The notes beneath the pieces were generated by a model that was given only the letters and a program-made list of their open reading frames with translations, had not been told where the DNA came from and did not search any database. Source: Oceanospirillum beijerinckii DSM 7166 (GTDB lineage Bacteria > Pseudomonadota > Gammaproteobacteria > Pseudomonadales > Halomonadaceae). From it: a DNA stretch of 64,000 nucleotides. Each line of letters begins with the position of its first letter. The stretch's first letter is position 1. The stretch is taken from contig NZ_AULT01000016.1 in assembly GCF_000422425.1 (NCBI RefSeq), positions 62,001 to 126,000 on the forward strand. The letters run 5' to 3'. The translations under genes were made by a program, and so were the position numbers. Positions 53,555 to 62,093 of this stretch are shown here, in pieces.

Positions 53555-54439
53555 TCACTGCCCCAGGATCTTCTCTGCCTTGGCGACTACTGGCCAATCG
53601 ACCATCTTACCATCCAGTTCAAATACCGCTTCTCCTGCTTCCTGTGCATGCTGCCAGCCCGTCAGGATACGTTGAGCCCAATCGATCAAAGGTTGATCCG
53701 GGTGGTAGATCTGGTTCACTAGCACCACTTGGTTGGGATGAATGCAAAACGCCGCACTAAAGCCCAGTTCGAAGCCCTTTTCCAGTTGTTGCTGATACAG
53801 CTCCAGATCACGAAACTCTGCCATGGAACCCACTAGACCGATGGGCTGAATATGGGCTGAACGGGCGGCCATCACCAGCTGTTGGCATGGGCCGTATAGG
53901 GTGGAGGGTGTATTTTGCATACCCATTGTCAGCGCAAAATCTTCGGTACCCATGCCCAAACCGATTAAACGTGGGCTGGCGTGGGCGATCTCACGGGCGT
54001 TATACATACCATCAATACTTTCGATAAAGCCAATAATACTGGTATGGCCAATCGGTAAGCCTTTTTGCTGCTCGATCTCAGTCAGGGCTTCATCAATAAA
54101 GTGTATTCGTGCCGCGTTATCTGTTTTCGGCACTATGATGGCAGAGACCTGTCTATCCACAATTTTTTCCAGGTCTTTTAGTAGTAGTGTCCAAGGGCGA
54201 TTGACCCGTACCCAGATCTTTTGTTGAGCCAAATATTGTTGGCATAGTGGCAAAAGTTGTTCTCTGGCCTGGGCTTTTAACTCCGTAGGTACCGCATCCT
54301 CCAGATCCAGAGCAATAACGTCCGCACCGCGCTGGCTGGCCTTTGCGATAAAGCTTTCTTTATGTGCCGGGATATACAAAATGCTTTTAGGCTGTTGATA
54401 CTGAGCTGGCTGTGGGTGTTGATCAGGTTGTAGGGGCAT
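53555..54439 (-). CDS. HpcH/HpaI (CitE-like) CoA ester lyase
   Basis: 294 residues. A TIM-barrel lyase with the CitE family signatures SILYIPAHKESFIAKASQRG, DVIALDLEDAVP (Mg-binding Asp/Glu), IGFIESIDGMYNAREIA, GLGMGTEDFALTMG and FCIHPNQV. Such enzymes cleave citryl-CoA, malyl-CoA or methylmalyl-CoA, or hydrolyse malyl-CoA. No citrate lyase alpha, gamma or MaoC-like partner is present, so the substrate is uncertain. GGAGAT precedes the ATG. The stop lies against an IS630 remnant, but the protein end looks complete. Confidence 0.88.
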   Translation of the reverse strand: MPLQPDQHPQPAQYQQPKSILYIPAHKESFIAKASQRGADVIALDLEDAVPTELKAQAREQLLPLCQQYLAQQKIWVRVNRPWTLLLKDLEKIVDRQVSAIIVPKTDNAARIHFIDEALTEIEQQKGLPIGHTSIIGFIESIDGMYNAREIAHASPRLIGLGMGTEDFALTMGMQNTPSTLYGPCQQLVMAARSAHIQPIGLVGSMAEFRDLELYQQQLEKGFELGFSAAFCIHPNQVVLVNQIYHPDQPLIDWAQRILTGWQHAQEAGEAVFELDGKMVDWPVVAKAEKILGQ

Positions 54440-54683
54440 AAGGTATATCTCCGGTATTTTTTTGATAGCGGATAGGTTTTTTGTCTGTTGACATTAACCT
54501 GTCTTTTTTTTGTCACTCGATTGTAAATTCGCACTTGCAGCATATAACAGGAATCTAAATGACATTTTGTGACTAAGTGCCTGAATAAAAGCGTTGTTGT
54601 GTCTTCCGATAGCTCCAAGTGAAGTATCGGCGGTGCAAAATATCACTGTATTCAGGTGTATATTGATACCAAAGGATTTAAGC

Positions 54684-56594
54684 ATGGTCGATAAGCATTG
54701 GGATGCGGACGAAGATAAACGCAGTAGTCCGAAAAAGCATCCGGCACTGACGGATATTTTGCATAAAATTGCAAAAAAGAATCCAGATGACGCCTTAATT
54801 ACAGACCGATTGCTCAGTAAAAAGAAGAAAGATAAAAAGAAGCCAAAGACTGAGTTCTCTTTTTCCGGCCTGCCACAAGGGGTCGATGGTACTCACCATG
54901 TGGTCAAGGGTTACCGTGCCGATGTCTTAGTGCGATGGGGTGATCCGGTCACCTATGATGCGCCGGATTTCGACCCTGAAAACCAAACACCAGAGGCTCA
55001 GGCACGTCAGTTTGGCTATAACAATGATTTTGTCGGTTTTCTGCCATTACCCATCGGCACCCATAACCCGGATCGTGGTTTGCTGACCGTGAATCATGAG
55101 TACACTTGCCGCAAGCTGATGTTCCCTGAGCATAGCCGGAAAAAGGGTAAAAAAGCCGATTACGAGAAGCTGCTGTGTGATATTGAGATGGCGGCTCATG
55201 GTCTGTCCGTTGTAGAAATTGAGAAAGATCGTAAAGGGCGTTGGAGTCTGGTGCGTTTCAGTCCCTATAATCGCCGTATTACACCTCTGGCTTCTGCCGT
55301 GGATATCTCAGGCCCTGCAGCGGGTCATCAGCGTATGTGTACCGAATATGACCCTGAAGGTCTTCATGTTCTGGGAACATTGAATAACTGTGCAGGGGGT
55401 ATTACACCCTGGGGTACGATCCTGACCGCTGAGGAGAACTTCAACGGTTACTTCTGGGGTGCGAAGAAGGATCATCCTGAGAAAGATAAGCTGAAGCGCT
55501 ACGGTGTGCCGGGTAAATGGTTTGATTGGGGTAAGTTTCACGACCGCTTTAATATAGAGAAAGAGCCGAATGAGCCTAATCGTTATGGTTGGCTGGTGGA
55601 GCTGGACCCCTATGACCCTCATGCCCGTCCTATCAAGCGTACCGCTCTGGGACGCTTTAAACATGAAGGTTCAGCAGTGTTGTTAAACGTGGATGATCGC
55701 GTGGTGGTTTACTCTGCTGATGATCAAACCGGCGAATATATCTATAAGTTTGTCTCTGACAACCGTTTTGATATTGCCAATCGTCGCGCGAACTTTGATC
55801 TGTTGGATCACGGCACCCTGTATGTCGCTAAATTTGAAGAGACCGGCTGTGTGCATTGGCTACCTTTGGTCCAGGGTGAAGGTCCACTGACCAAGGAAAA
55901 CGGTTTTGACAGCCAGGCCGACGTTCTGATTGATGCCCGTATTGCCGCAGATCTGTTGGGCGCTACTGCCCTGGATCGTCCGGAGGATGTGATCATCAAC
56001 CAGAAAAATGGTGCGGTCTACGTGATGTTACTGGGTGATAATGCCGGTGATGACGATCACTCAATGAATGGCCGGATTCTGGAGTTACGTGCTGATGACA
56101 ATGATCACTCTCTGATCGAAGGTCACTGGAATATTCTGCTGCATACCGATGGCCTGCATCCTAAAGAGGATGAAGAGGTCAATAAAAAAGGCTTACACGA
56201 TGACTGGTTTATTGCCCCGGATAATGGCGCGGTAGACGGTCGGGGGCGGTTATGGGTCACTACAGATCAGGGTGATCATTGGGGGCAGAGTGGCTCAGCG
56301 GATGGTATCTGGGCTGTGGAAACTCATGGTAAGCGCCGAGGGATGGCACGGATGTTCTTCCGGGTTCCTGTGGGGGCCGAGATGGCGAGTCCGGCATTTA
56401 CACCGGATGATAAAACCATGTTTATTGCGGTTCAGCATCCCGGTTCCGATGGTACCAGGGAGTATCCTGAGTTTGCCCGAGAGTCTACTTTTGCAGACCC
56501 AGCGACCCGTTGGCCAGACTTTGAACCCAATATGCCACCACGGCCATCGGTCGTTGTGATCAGCAAAAAAGACGGTGGCGTGGTTGGCAGCTAA
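54684..56594 (+). CDS. PhoX-family (DUF839) protein without a Tat signal
   Basis: 636 residues. DUF839 beta-propeller with family segments FLPLPIGTHNPDRGLLTVNH, GTLNNCAGGITPWGTILTAEEN, GRFKHEGSAVLL, DRPEDVI and the Ca/Fe-site acids nearby. PhoX phosphatases are Tat-exported. Here the N-terminus (KHPALTDILHKIAKKNPDDA, then a lysine run SKKKKDKKKPK) has no twin-Arg plus hydrophobic stretch, so it may stay in the cytoplasm or have lost export. AAGGA supports the ATG at 54684. It stands alone; no pho box is apparent. Confidence 0.87.
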   Translation: MVDKHWDADEDKRSSPKKHPALTDILHKIAKKNPDDALITDRLLSKKKKDKKKPKTEFSFSGLPQGVDGTHHVVKGYRADVLVRWGDPVTYDAPDFDPENQTPEAQARQFGYNNDFVGFLPLPIGTHNPDRGLLTVNHEYTCRKLMFPEHSRKKGKKADYEKLLCDIEMAAHGLSVVEIEKDRKGRWSLVRFSPYNRRITPLASAVDISGPAAGHQRMCTEYDPEGLHVLGTLNNCAGGITPWGTILTAEENFNGYFWGAKKDHPEKDKLKRYGVPGKWFDWGKFHDRFNIEKEPNEPNRYGWLVELDPYDPHARPIKRTALGRFKHEGSAVLLNVDDRVVVYSADDQTGEYIYKFVSDNRFDIANRRANFDLLDHGTLYVAKFEETGCVHWLPLVQGEGPLTKENGFDSQADVLIDARIAADLLGATALDRPEDVIINQKNGAVYVMLLGDNAGDDDHSMNGRILELRADDNDHSLIEGHWNILLHTDGLHPKEDEEVNKKGLHDDWFIAPDNGAVDGRGRLWVTTDQGDHWGQSGSADGIWAVETHGKRRGMARMFFRVPVGAEMASPAFTPDDKTMFIAVQHPGSDGTREYPEFARESTFADPATRWPDFEPNMPPRPSVVVISKKDGGVVGS

Positions 56595-56614
56595 CCCGTG
56601 TTGTTAGCGGGTTA
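56592..56614. terminator. Hairpin overlapping two convergent stop codons
   Basis: TAACCCG and CGGGTTA pair around a 9-nt loop, spanning the stop of the PhoX-like gene and that of the YqiA-like gene, whose ends are only 9 bp apart. Confidence 0.5.
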
Positions 56615-57137
56615 ATGCCTGCTCAATGGGGTCGAGGAAGGCGATAAAGTCTTCCTCGATCGTATCCAGGCTATCACTTAAGCGATGATCGTCCGCCAGC
56701 AGATGAAGTTGGCTGTCGGTCTGCTGGCTGGCTTGATTGCTGTTTATCCAGGGGATAGTGCTGTCAAACAGACCATGAATAATAAAACGGTGTTGTGCGT
56801 TGAGCTCAGGCCACTGTAATGGGTATTTTTCCATCCCAAAGGCTGGAGCCATCAAAAAAAGCCCGGCCGCAGGAAATTTCTGGCTGGCGCGGGTTGCCAC
56901 ATAGCCTCCCATGCTGGAACCGACCAGTACCAGCTCCTGTTGGGGGATCTTCATCTCCCTCAGATACTCATTCAGCATCGCTACCCGAGCTTCTGGATTA
57001 TCAGGGTTAGTCGCAGACAGATAATTCAGCGCGGAATACTCATGGCCACGTTCATTGGCGATACGGGAGAACAGCTGTCCTTTATTGCCCCAGGGACCGC
57101 TTTCCTTACCGTGGACAAAACAGATATGCAGGGACAT
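56604..57137 (-). CDS. YqiA/YcfP-like alpha/beta hydrolase
   Basis: 177 residues. A compact hydrolase beginning CFVHGKESGPWGNKGQLF with the nucleophile elbow VGSSMGGYVATRAS, Asp in GLFDSTIPW and a late histidine in LADDHRL. YqiA-type proteins have weak esterase activity on short acyl or CoA esters. A perfect AAGGAG at 9-nt spacing fixes the start at 57137. It lies upstream of nothing obvious on its strand; the hexapeptide acyltransferase ends about 110 bp before it on the same strand, so co-transcription is possible. Confidence 0.85.
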   Translation of the reverse strand: MSLHICFVHGKESGPWGNKGQLFSRIANERGHEYSALNYLSATNPDNPEARVAMLNEYLREMKIPQQELVLVGSSMGGYVATRASQKFPAAGLFLMAPAFGMEKYPLQWPELNAQHRFIIHGLFDSTIPWINSNQASQQTDSQLHLLADDHRLSDSLDTIEEDFIAFLDPIEQALTR

Positions 57138-57248
57138 GCTTGTTCTCCTTGTTGAGCGATTGAGTACTCTGTTTACTATAGAAGATGCGACACGGTTGGA
57201 TGTGTTCAAACGAGACGCTTAGGGTTCATGACCGGCAGAGCGCTAACC

Positions 57249-57935
57249 TTATGAGGAAGGCGTTAATTGAGTCAGATCCTCAATATAGCCTCGGGGCTTA
57301 TCTCGACGATCACCAATAACCCGTGCGGGATTACCGGCCACTATGGCAAACTCAGGCACATCCCTGGTCACCATGCTGTTCATACCAATCACGGCATGAT
57401 TGCCAATGGTTACGCCATCTCGTACACCAGCTCCAGCACCTATCCAAACATCTTCGCCAATCACAATGCCTTTTGAGCTATTGGCTTGCTGATAGATTGG
57501 CTGTTCAGGTGACATACCGTGATCAAAGGCATAAAGCTTACATTGGTTGGCGATACGGGTCCGGCTGCCAATTTTGATACCGGCTTTACCGCCATCTATC
57601 GAGCAACTGTGATTAATAGCAATCTCATCACCCATCTCAATGGGGCCATGAAGAAAGCTATGGGCTGCCACGAAACACTGATCACCAAAGGTAATATCCC
57701 GACCCGGTTCGGCAAAAATGGCGGCGTCCGGTGAGATAAAACAGTGCTCACCTAGAGTGACCGTTTCAACATCGCATAAAGCATCCTGAATCTGTTGCTG
57801 CCAGAGGCCAGCCCATTTCAGATGTTTGGCCTTTAAACGATAGAACAACCAGGGCATCCAGCTTAAACGGCGTTTATGCTGTTCTGTGTATTTATTCCCA
57901 GGGTTAGGTGTGGAGATATCAGTGCTTTCTTTCAT
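57249..57935 (-). CDS. Hexapeptide-repeat acyltransferase (maltose/galactoside O-acetyltransferase-like)
   Basis: 228 residues. An N-terminal basic region precedes a left-handed beta helix with hexapeptide turns (VTLGEHCFISPDAAIFAEPG, IGEDVWIGAGAGVRDGVTIG) and a catalytic-type His in YAFDHGMS. The C-terminal VAGNPARVIGDRRDKPRGYI is typical of CoA-dependent O-acetyltransferases acting on sugars or surface polysaccharide. No signal peptide. No surface polysaccharide genes are near, so the acceptor is unknown. Confidence 0.88.
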   Translation of the reverse strand: MKESTDISTPNPGNKYTEQHKRRLSWMPWLFYRLKAKHLKWAGLWQQQIQDALCDVETVTLGEHCFISPDAAIFAEPGRDITFGDQCFVAAHSFLHGPIEMGDEIAINHSCSIDGGKAGIKIGSRTRIANQCKLYAFDHGMSPEQPIYQQANSSKGIVIGEDVWIGAGAGVRDGVTIGNHAVIGMNSMVTRDVPEFAIVAGNPARVIGDRRDKPRGYIEDLTQLTPSS

Positions 57936-58099
57936 AGTGTGAATTGTGCCAATACGTCAGTAAATCAGCAAGTTATTGTCGCTCTCAGAACTTTCTATCA
58001 GATTGATGCTAAGGCATTATTTGATCTATTGATTTTGATCCTTGGCACTTTTCGTAAAGAAGCTCCAAGGAGAGTGATAAAAGGGGAGAGTGCCACGTT

Positions 58100-58705
58100 A
58101 TGGCGATCACATTAACAACCGTCAAAGGTGAGCAGTTACAGCATTATATTACTGACCTGGCCCGTTTACGTATTCAGGTCTTTCGTGACTATCCCTATCT
58201 CTATGATGGTGATGAAGCCTACGAGCAGGAATATCTGCACACCTATATCGCTTCTGGGCAGGCCATGGCCGTGTTGGCACTGGATGATAGTTTACCCGTT
58301 GAACAACAGGTGATCGGTGCTTCGACCGGCGTGCCTATGAAGCATGAAGATGACGCGTTTAAAGCGCCTTTTATTGAAGCGGGTATCAACCCGGAAACCC
58401 TATTTTATTGCGGTGAGTCGGTACTGTTGCCTGAGTATCGTGGCCAGGGGATATATAAAGGCTTTTTTGCCGGACGGGAAAACTATGTCCGCGAACTCGG
58501 TGGCTTTAAGGAGATCTGCTTCTGTGGCGTACAACGACCCGATGATCATCCATTAAAACCTGAGGGTTATCAGTCTCTTGACGAAGTGTGGCGACATTTT
58601 GGTTATCAACCACGCCCTGACCTGATAACTGATTATCCCTGGAAAGATATCGATCAGCCCGAATCGACCGATCACCCTATGATGTTCTGGATAAAAGCAC
58701 TGTGA
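58100..58705 (+). CDS. GNAT-family acetyltransferase
   Basis: 201 residues. A GNAT fold with LARLRIQVFRDYPYLYDGDE at the N-terminus and the acetyl-CoA loop LLPEYRGQGIYKGFF. The C-terminus (CFCGVQRPDDHPLKPEGYQS, TDHPMMFWIKAL) is typical of GNATs paired with or fused to amidases. Its stop overlaps the start of the nitrilase-family gene by 4 bp, so the two are translationally coupled. The pair may modify and cleave the same amide. Substrate unknown. Confidence 0.88.
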   Translation: MAITLTTVKGEQLQHYITDLARLRIQVFRDYPYLYDGDEAYEQEYLHTYIASGQAMAVLALDDSLPVEQQVIGASTGVPMKHEDDAFKAPFIEAGINPETLFYCGESVLLPEYRGQGIYKGFFAGRENYVRELGGFKEICFCGVQRPDDHPLKPEGYQSLDEVWRHFGYQPRPDLITDYPWKDIDQPESTDHPMMFWIKAL

Positions 58706-59709
58706 ATACGCACTCCCAAAGCAGCAGTTTTCAAACAAACGAGTCTCAGAAAAACAGATCTCAAAAAGATAAAACCAGTAGCCAAAGCCAACAGGTCAAA
58801 GTGGCCAGTGCTGCTTATGAGGTGAGCTTTATTGAAAGCTGGCAGGTTTATGAAGATAAAATAGGCCGTTGGGTCAAAGAGGCCGTTGAGAAAGGTGCCG
58901 AGTTACTGGTGTTTCCAGAGTACTTCTCCATGGAACTGGCATCGATGTTCGGTGAACAGGTTTATTCTTCTCTATCTGAGCAGTTGATCGCGATACAGCA
59001 GATTCTGTCTGATTTTAAGCACCTGTTTTCCTCCCTGGCACAACAGCATGACCTCTATATCCAATCTGGGACGATTCCTGTTTTGATAGAAAAGGGACAC
59101 GACGAGGGTGAGGGGGCGTCCCCACACAAGGGTAAAGCTAAATACGTTAATCGCGCTTATCTGTTTTATCCCGACGGCCAAGTGAAATGGCAGGATAAAC
59201 TGCAGATGACCCGCTTTGAGAACGAGCAGTGGTTTATCAGTGCCGGTGAAGCACTTAAGGTGTTCGAGACTCGTTTTGGCCGATTAGGGATCAATATCTG
59301 TTACGACTCAGAGTTCCCCATGTTTGCCCGTCAGCAGGTAGAAGCCGGTGCCGATCTGATTCTGGTGCCCAGCTGTACTGACACTCTGGCTGGTTATCAT
59401 CGGGTACAGATTGGCTGTCGAGCCAGAGCCCTGGAAAACCAGTGTTTTGTCATTCAGTCACCACTGGTCGGCGATGCGTTATGGTCGCCTGCTATTGATG
59501 AAAATCGTGGTGCTGCCGGTGTGTTTGCTCCTGTTGATTATGGTTTCCCCTCTGACGGTATCATAGAGCAGTTGCCACTTAATCAAGCCGGTTGGTGTTA
59601 TGCCCAATTAGATTTGACTGAGCTAGCCCGTGTGAGGCAGCAAGGTCAGGTGTTTAACTATCGGGATTGGCCGGGACAGATGCGTATTGATCACTGTGAG
59701 GTGGAGTAA
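58702..59709 (+). CDS. Carbon-nitrogen hydrolase (nitrilase family)
   Basis: 335 residues, GTG start overlapping the upstream GNAT stop by 4 bp. The first ~30 residues are a Ser/Gln-rich tail. The nitrilase catalytic triad is complete: Glu73 (LVFPEYF), Lys166 (DKLQMTRFE) and Cys200 (NICYDSEFP). Such enzymes hydrolyse amides, N-carbamoyl compounds or nitriles. In other bacteria this family is fused to a GNAT domain, which supports a shared substrate here. A strong terminator follows. Likely substrate class: an acylated amine or amide. Confidence 0.92.
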   Translation: MNTHSQSSSFQTNESQKNRSQKDKTSSQSQQVKVASAAYEVSFIESWQVYEDKIGRWVKEAVEKGAELLVFPEYFSMELASMFGEQVYSSLSEQLIAIQQILSDFKHLFSSLAQQHDLYIQSGTIPVLIEKGHDEGEGASPHKGKAKYVNRAYLFYPDGQVKWQDKLQMTRFENEQWFISAGEALKVFETRFGRLGINICYDSEFPMFARQQVEAGADLILVPSCTDTLAGYHRVQIGCRARALENQCFVIQSPLVGDALWSPAIDENRGAAGVFAPVDYGFPSDGIIEQLPLNQAGWCYAQLDLTELARVRQQGQVFNYRDWPGQMRIDHCEVE

Positions 59710-59831
59710 CCCTTTTAGGCGTTAGCCAAAGCCTACAGCAATAGGTACTTATATTAATGTGGCTTTGTGAAAAGCTTTTGTGTTTTCTGCTATTGCTCAG
59801 AAGGGTATTAAACGCTTCAGTTTAGCTGACG

Positions 59832-59868
59832 ATTGCCGATGAACTTTTTATGACATCGGCAATTTTTT
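59832..59868 (+). terminator. Intrinsic terminator after the GNAT-nitrilase operon
   Basis: ATTGCCGATG and CATCGGCAAT form a perfect 10-bp stem with a 12-nt loop and lead into six T. Confidence 0.9.
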
Positions 59869-60027
59869 GCTCTGGATCAGTTTTTAGCCACTACAGTGGT
59901 TAAAAAACACTTGCTATGACTCAGGAATTAGTTGATATTTTGTGCGTTGCACAAAGTTTTTTGATTGGCATTCGACCCGAACCTGAACTGGCAAACTGCT
60001 TCCAAAGAGAAGCGAGGAGAGCACAGC

Positions 60028-60552
60028 ATGCAGACTTCACTTTATGTTATCGAAGATCTATGCAAAGGACAGTTTGCGATCATGCCTAGCCCGGAAGGTC
60101 ATGACAAACTCGATAATGAGATCGAACAGATTCGTGATATGGGCTTTGATACCGTGGTATCTCTGCTTACTCCTGAAGAGCAGCAACAATTTGGCCTTGA
60201 GCAGGAAGCTCAGTGTTGCCGTGACAAGGGACTGGCTTTTCTGAATTTTCCTATTGTGGATGAGATCGCTGAATCCGATACTGAGATGGTGGTCTTTTTG
60301 AGCAAACTGTTAGAGTTACAGCAAACTCAGCACAGGATGTTATTTCACTGTCACTCCAGCGCAGGACGTTCCTCGGCAGTGTTAACCCTGCTGGCAGATC
60401 GTTTAGGTATCTGTCCTGATAAAGCCTTCGAATCTATCTCCTCCTCATTAGGCTTTCAGGTGCCAGAAACGCCACTGCAGAAACAGTGGGTACGTTCCTT
60501 AAGTGTCACCGAAGAAGAGATGCACGCTATTCTGCCGATGGGGCACCTTTAA
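60028..60552 (+). CDS. Dual-specificity/tyrosine phosphatase-like protein
   Basis: 174 residues. The CX5R phosphatase loop is HCHSSAGRS with Cys108 and Arg114. The upstream GFDTVVSLLTPEEQQQFGLE, then FPIVDEIAE is typical of bacterial cyclin-dependent-kinase-inhibitor-3-like or DSP folds, including ADP-ribosylation-associated phosphatases. It could remove phosphate from protein Tyr/Ser or from a small molecule. GAGGAG supports the ATG at 60028 over an upstream one. Transcribed alone. Confidence 0.82.
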   Translation: MQTSLYVIEDLCKGQFAIMPSPEGHDKLDNEIEQIRDMGFDTVVSLLTPEEQQQFGLEQEAQCCRDKGLAFLNFPIVDEIAESDTEMVVFLSKLLELQQTQHRMLFHCHSSAGRSSAVLTLLADRLGICPDKAFESISSSLGFQVPETPLQKQWVRSLSVTEEEMHAILPMGHL

Positions 60553-60717
60553 GGCGAGGTGGTTTAGGAATGAGTATTTAAAGCCCCCTAATATCGGACC
60601 TGCCTATTTTATCAGCCCAATATTGATCACTGCCTACTATTATTTTTCTTCAATCTGGTCTAGGTTATCGCCTGCAATAAATCCGTATAGAACAAGAGAA
60701 TCTGGACCAGTAACCCT

Positions 60718-61323
60718 ATGAATTACCAGCTAAAATACCGCCCCTTTGCCGAAGCTCTCTATGATGCACTGGCTGAAGATGCCTTTTATCAAACCATGGA
60801 AAAATCTATCACTGATCCAGCAAAACAACGTGAGCTGATGCTGTGTTATCTGGATTACTCCATGGTGGAAAGCGAAAAGTACGGTGAGTTGTTTATCCCT
60901 CAAGAGCACCAGTACGGTACCTCTATCTGGTCCAAGCCAATCTCTCCTGAACTTCAGGCTCAGAAATCTGCCGAGAAAAAAGCCTTTCTGGGAAATGTGA
61001 TGGGTGAGCCGAGTCTGCAAACCTACAACAATATTGTCAGTCATATGTCTGAGATGACAGATACAGTGGTTCAAGAGGATTATTGGTATCTGTCGATTGT
61101 CGGTGTTCTGCCTGCCCACCAAGGTAAAGGTCTAGGCCCAGGCCTGCTCAAAAAAGTGTTAGAGGAAACGGATCGTTTGGGAGTGGCCACTTACCTGGAA
61201 ACCTATGTACCCCGTAATAAGAGCTTCTATCGACGTCAGGGGTATCAGGAAGTTGCTACTTTTTTGGAGCCAACCACGAATGCTGAATATGCGGTGATGG
61301 TGCGGGAGCCCAAGGCTGGCTAG
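60718..61323 (+). CDS. GNAT-family acetyltransferase
   Basis: 201 residues. The acetyl-CoA motif is WYLSIVGVLPAHQGKGLGPG (normally R/QGxGxG/A), with YLETYVPRNKSFYRRQGYQE the following beta-alpha-beta. The N-terminal half (YLDYSMVESEKYGELFIPQE) is like uncharacterised bacterial GNATs, not ribosomal acetyltransferases. Not close to the other GNAT of this window in sequence. Substrate unknown; monocistronic. Confidence 0.87.
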   Translation: MNYQLKYRPFAEALYDALAEDAFYQTMEKSITDPAKQRELMLCYLDYSMVESEKYGELFIPQEHQYGTSIWSKPISPELQAQKSAEKKAFLGNVMGEPSLQTYNNIVSHMSEMTDTVVQEDYWYLSIVGVLPAHQGKGLGPGLLKKVLEETDRLGVATYLETYVPRNKSFYRRQGYQEVATFLEPTTNAEYAVMVREPKAG

Positions 61324-61476
61324 TTGCTTTAGCTGATTGCCACGGATTATCTCAGGTTCTTGTAAATTGTGTGAGTAACTACTTACAAAGCCCAAAGGTC
61401 GCTTTTATATGCTATGGGCTGGTTATTAAGCTGCTCAATGTGGATGTAAGCATTAACTCTATATGGACATGTAGTT

Positions 61477-61983
61477 ATGACAACTCTGTATATTCTTTCC
61501 GGCCTTCCTGCATCTGGTAAGACGACTTTGGGTAAGCTGCTCGCCCAACACTTGAAAGCAGTATACGTACGTATCGATACGATAGAGCAAGGTCTAAAAG
61601 ACTTGTGTGATTTTCAGGCTGTAGGGGAAGGTTATAGATTGAGTTATCGTATCTGTAGAGATAACTTAGAGCTTGGTCAGAGTGTTGTGGCAGACTCATG
61701 TAATCCGATCCAGCTGACACGGGACGAATGGCAAGCCGTTGCCACTGAGATCGGAGCTCAGTATGTCAATATTGAGATTTATTGTTCCGATAGTCGTGAA
61801 CACAAACGCAGGGTGGAGAGTCGTACTAGCTCGATTGAAACATTACGTTTGCCCTCTTGGCAGCAGGTTCAAGACAGGGAGTATCACTCTTGGAAAGCAG
61901 CGGTGATTGGGATTGATACTGCAGGAAAGAGCCCAGAAGAATCATTGAAAGAATTATTAGATCAGCTTAATTCGGCTTTGTAG
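61477..61983 (+). CDS. P-loop kinase-like protein (AAA/zeta-toxin-like)
   Basis: 168 residues. The Walker A motif GLPASGKTTLGKLLA begins at residue 9. VADSCNPIQLTRDEWQAVA and HKRRVESRTSSIE supply further nucleotide-binding and Arg-lid positions. This is the general form of small gluconate-kinase-, chloramphenicol-phosphotransferase- or zeta-like kinases. No antitoxin-like gene is adjacent, so a toxin role is not supported. Most likely a small-molecule kinase. Confidence 0.82.
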   Translation: MTTLYILSGLPASGKTTLGKLLAQHLKAVYVRIDTIEQGLKDLCDFQAVGEGYRLSYRICRDNLELGQSVVADSCNPIQLTRDEWQAVATEIGAQYVNIEIYCSDSREHKRRVESRTSSIETLRLPSWQQVQDREYHSWKAAVIGIDTAGKSPEESLKELLDQLNSAL

Positions 61984-62043
61984 CAATGATATGGGCTTAA
62001 AATCGCTAGCCACTCGTTGAACTAATGTTCGTGAGTTTAGGCA

Positions 62044-62077
62044 GGAGGCTGTTTCGATCTATTTTCAACCAGCCTCC
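62044..62077. terminator. Hairpin between convergent kinase-like and yqjG genes
   Basis: GGAGGCTG and CAGCCTCC pair over 8 bp with an 18-nt loop. No U-run. Confidence 0.45.
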
Positions 62078-62093
62078 ATATATGATGATGGGA

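Noticed and set aside
53343-53597. 84-codon minus-strand ORF across the CitE gene end
   Set aside because: The plus strand reads clear IS630 transposase fragments here, so this is a shadow.
61477-61983. Zeta-type toxin of a toxin-antitoxin pair
   Set aside because: Walker A and size fit many small kinases, and there is no small antitoxin gene next to it.
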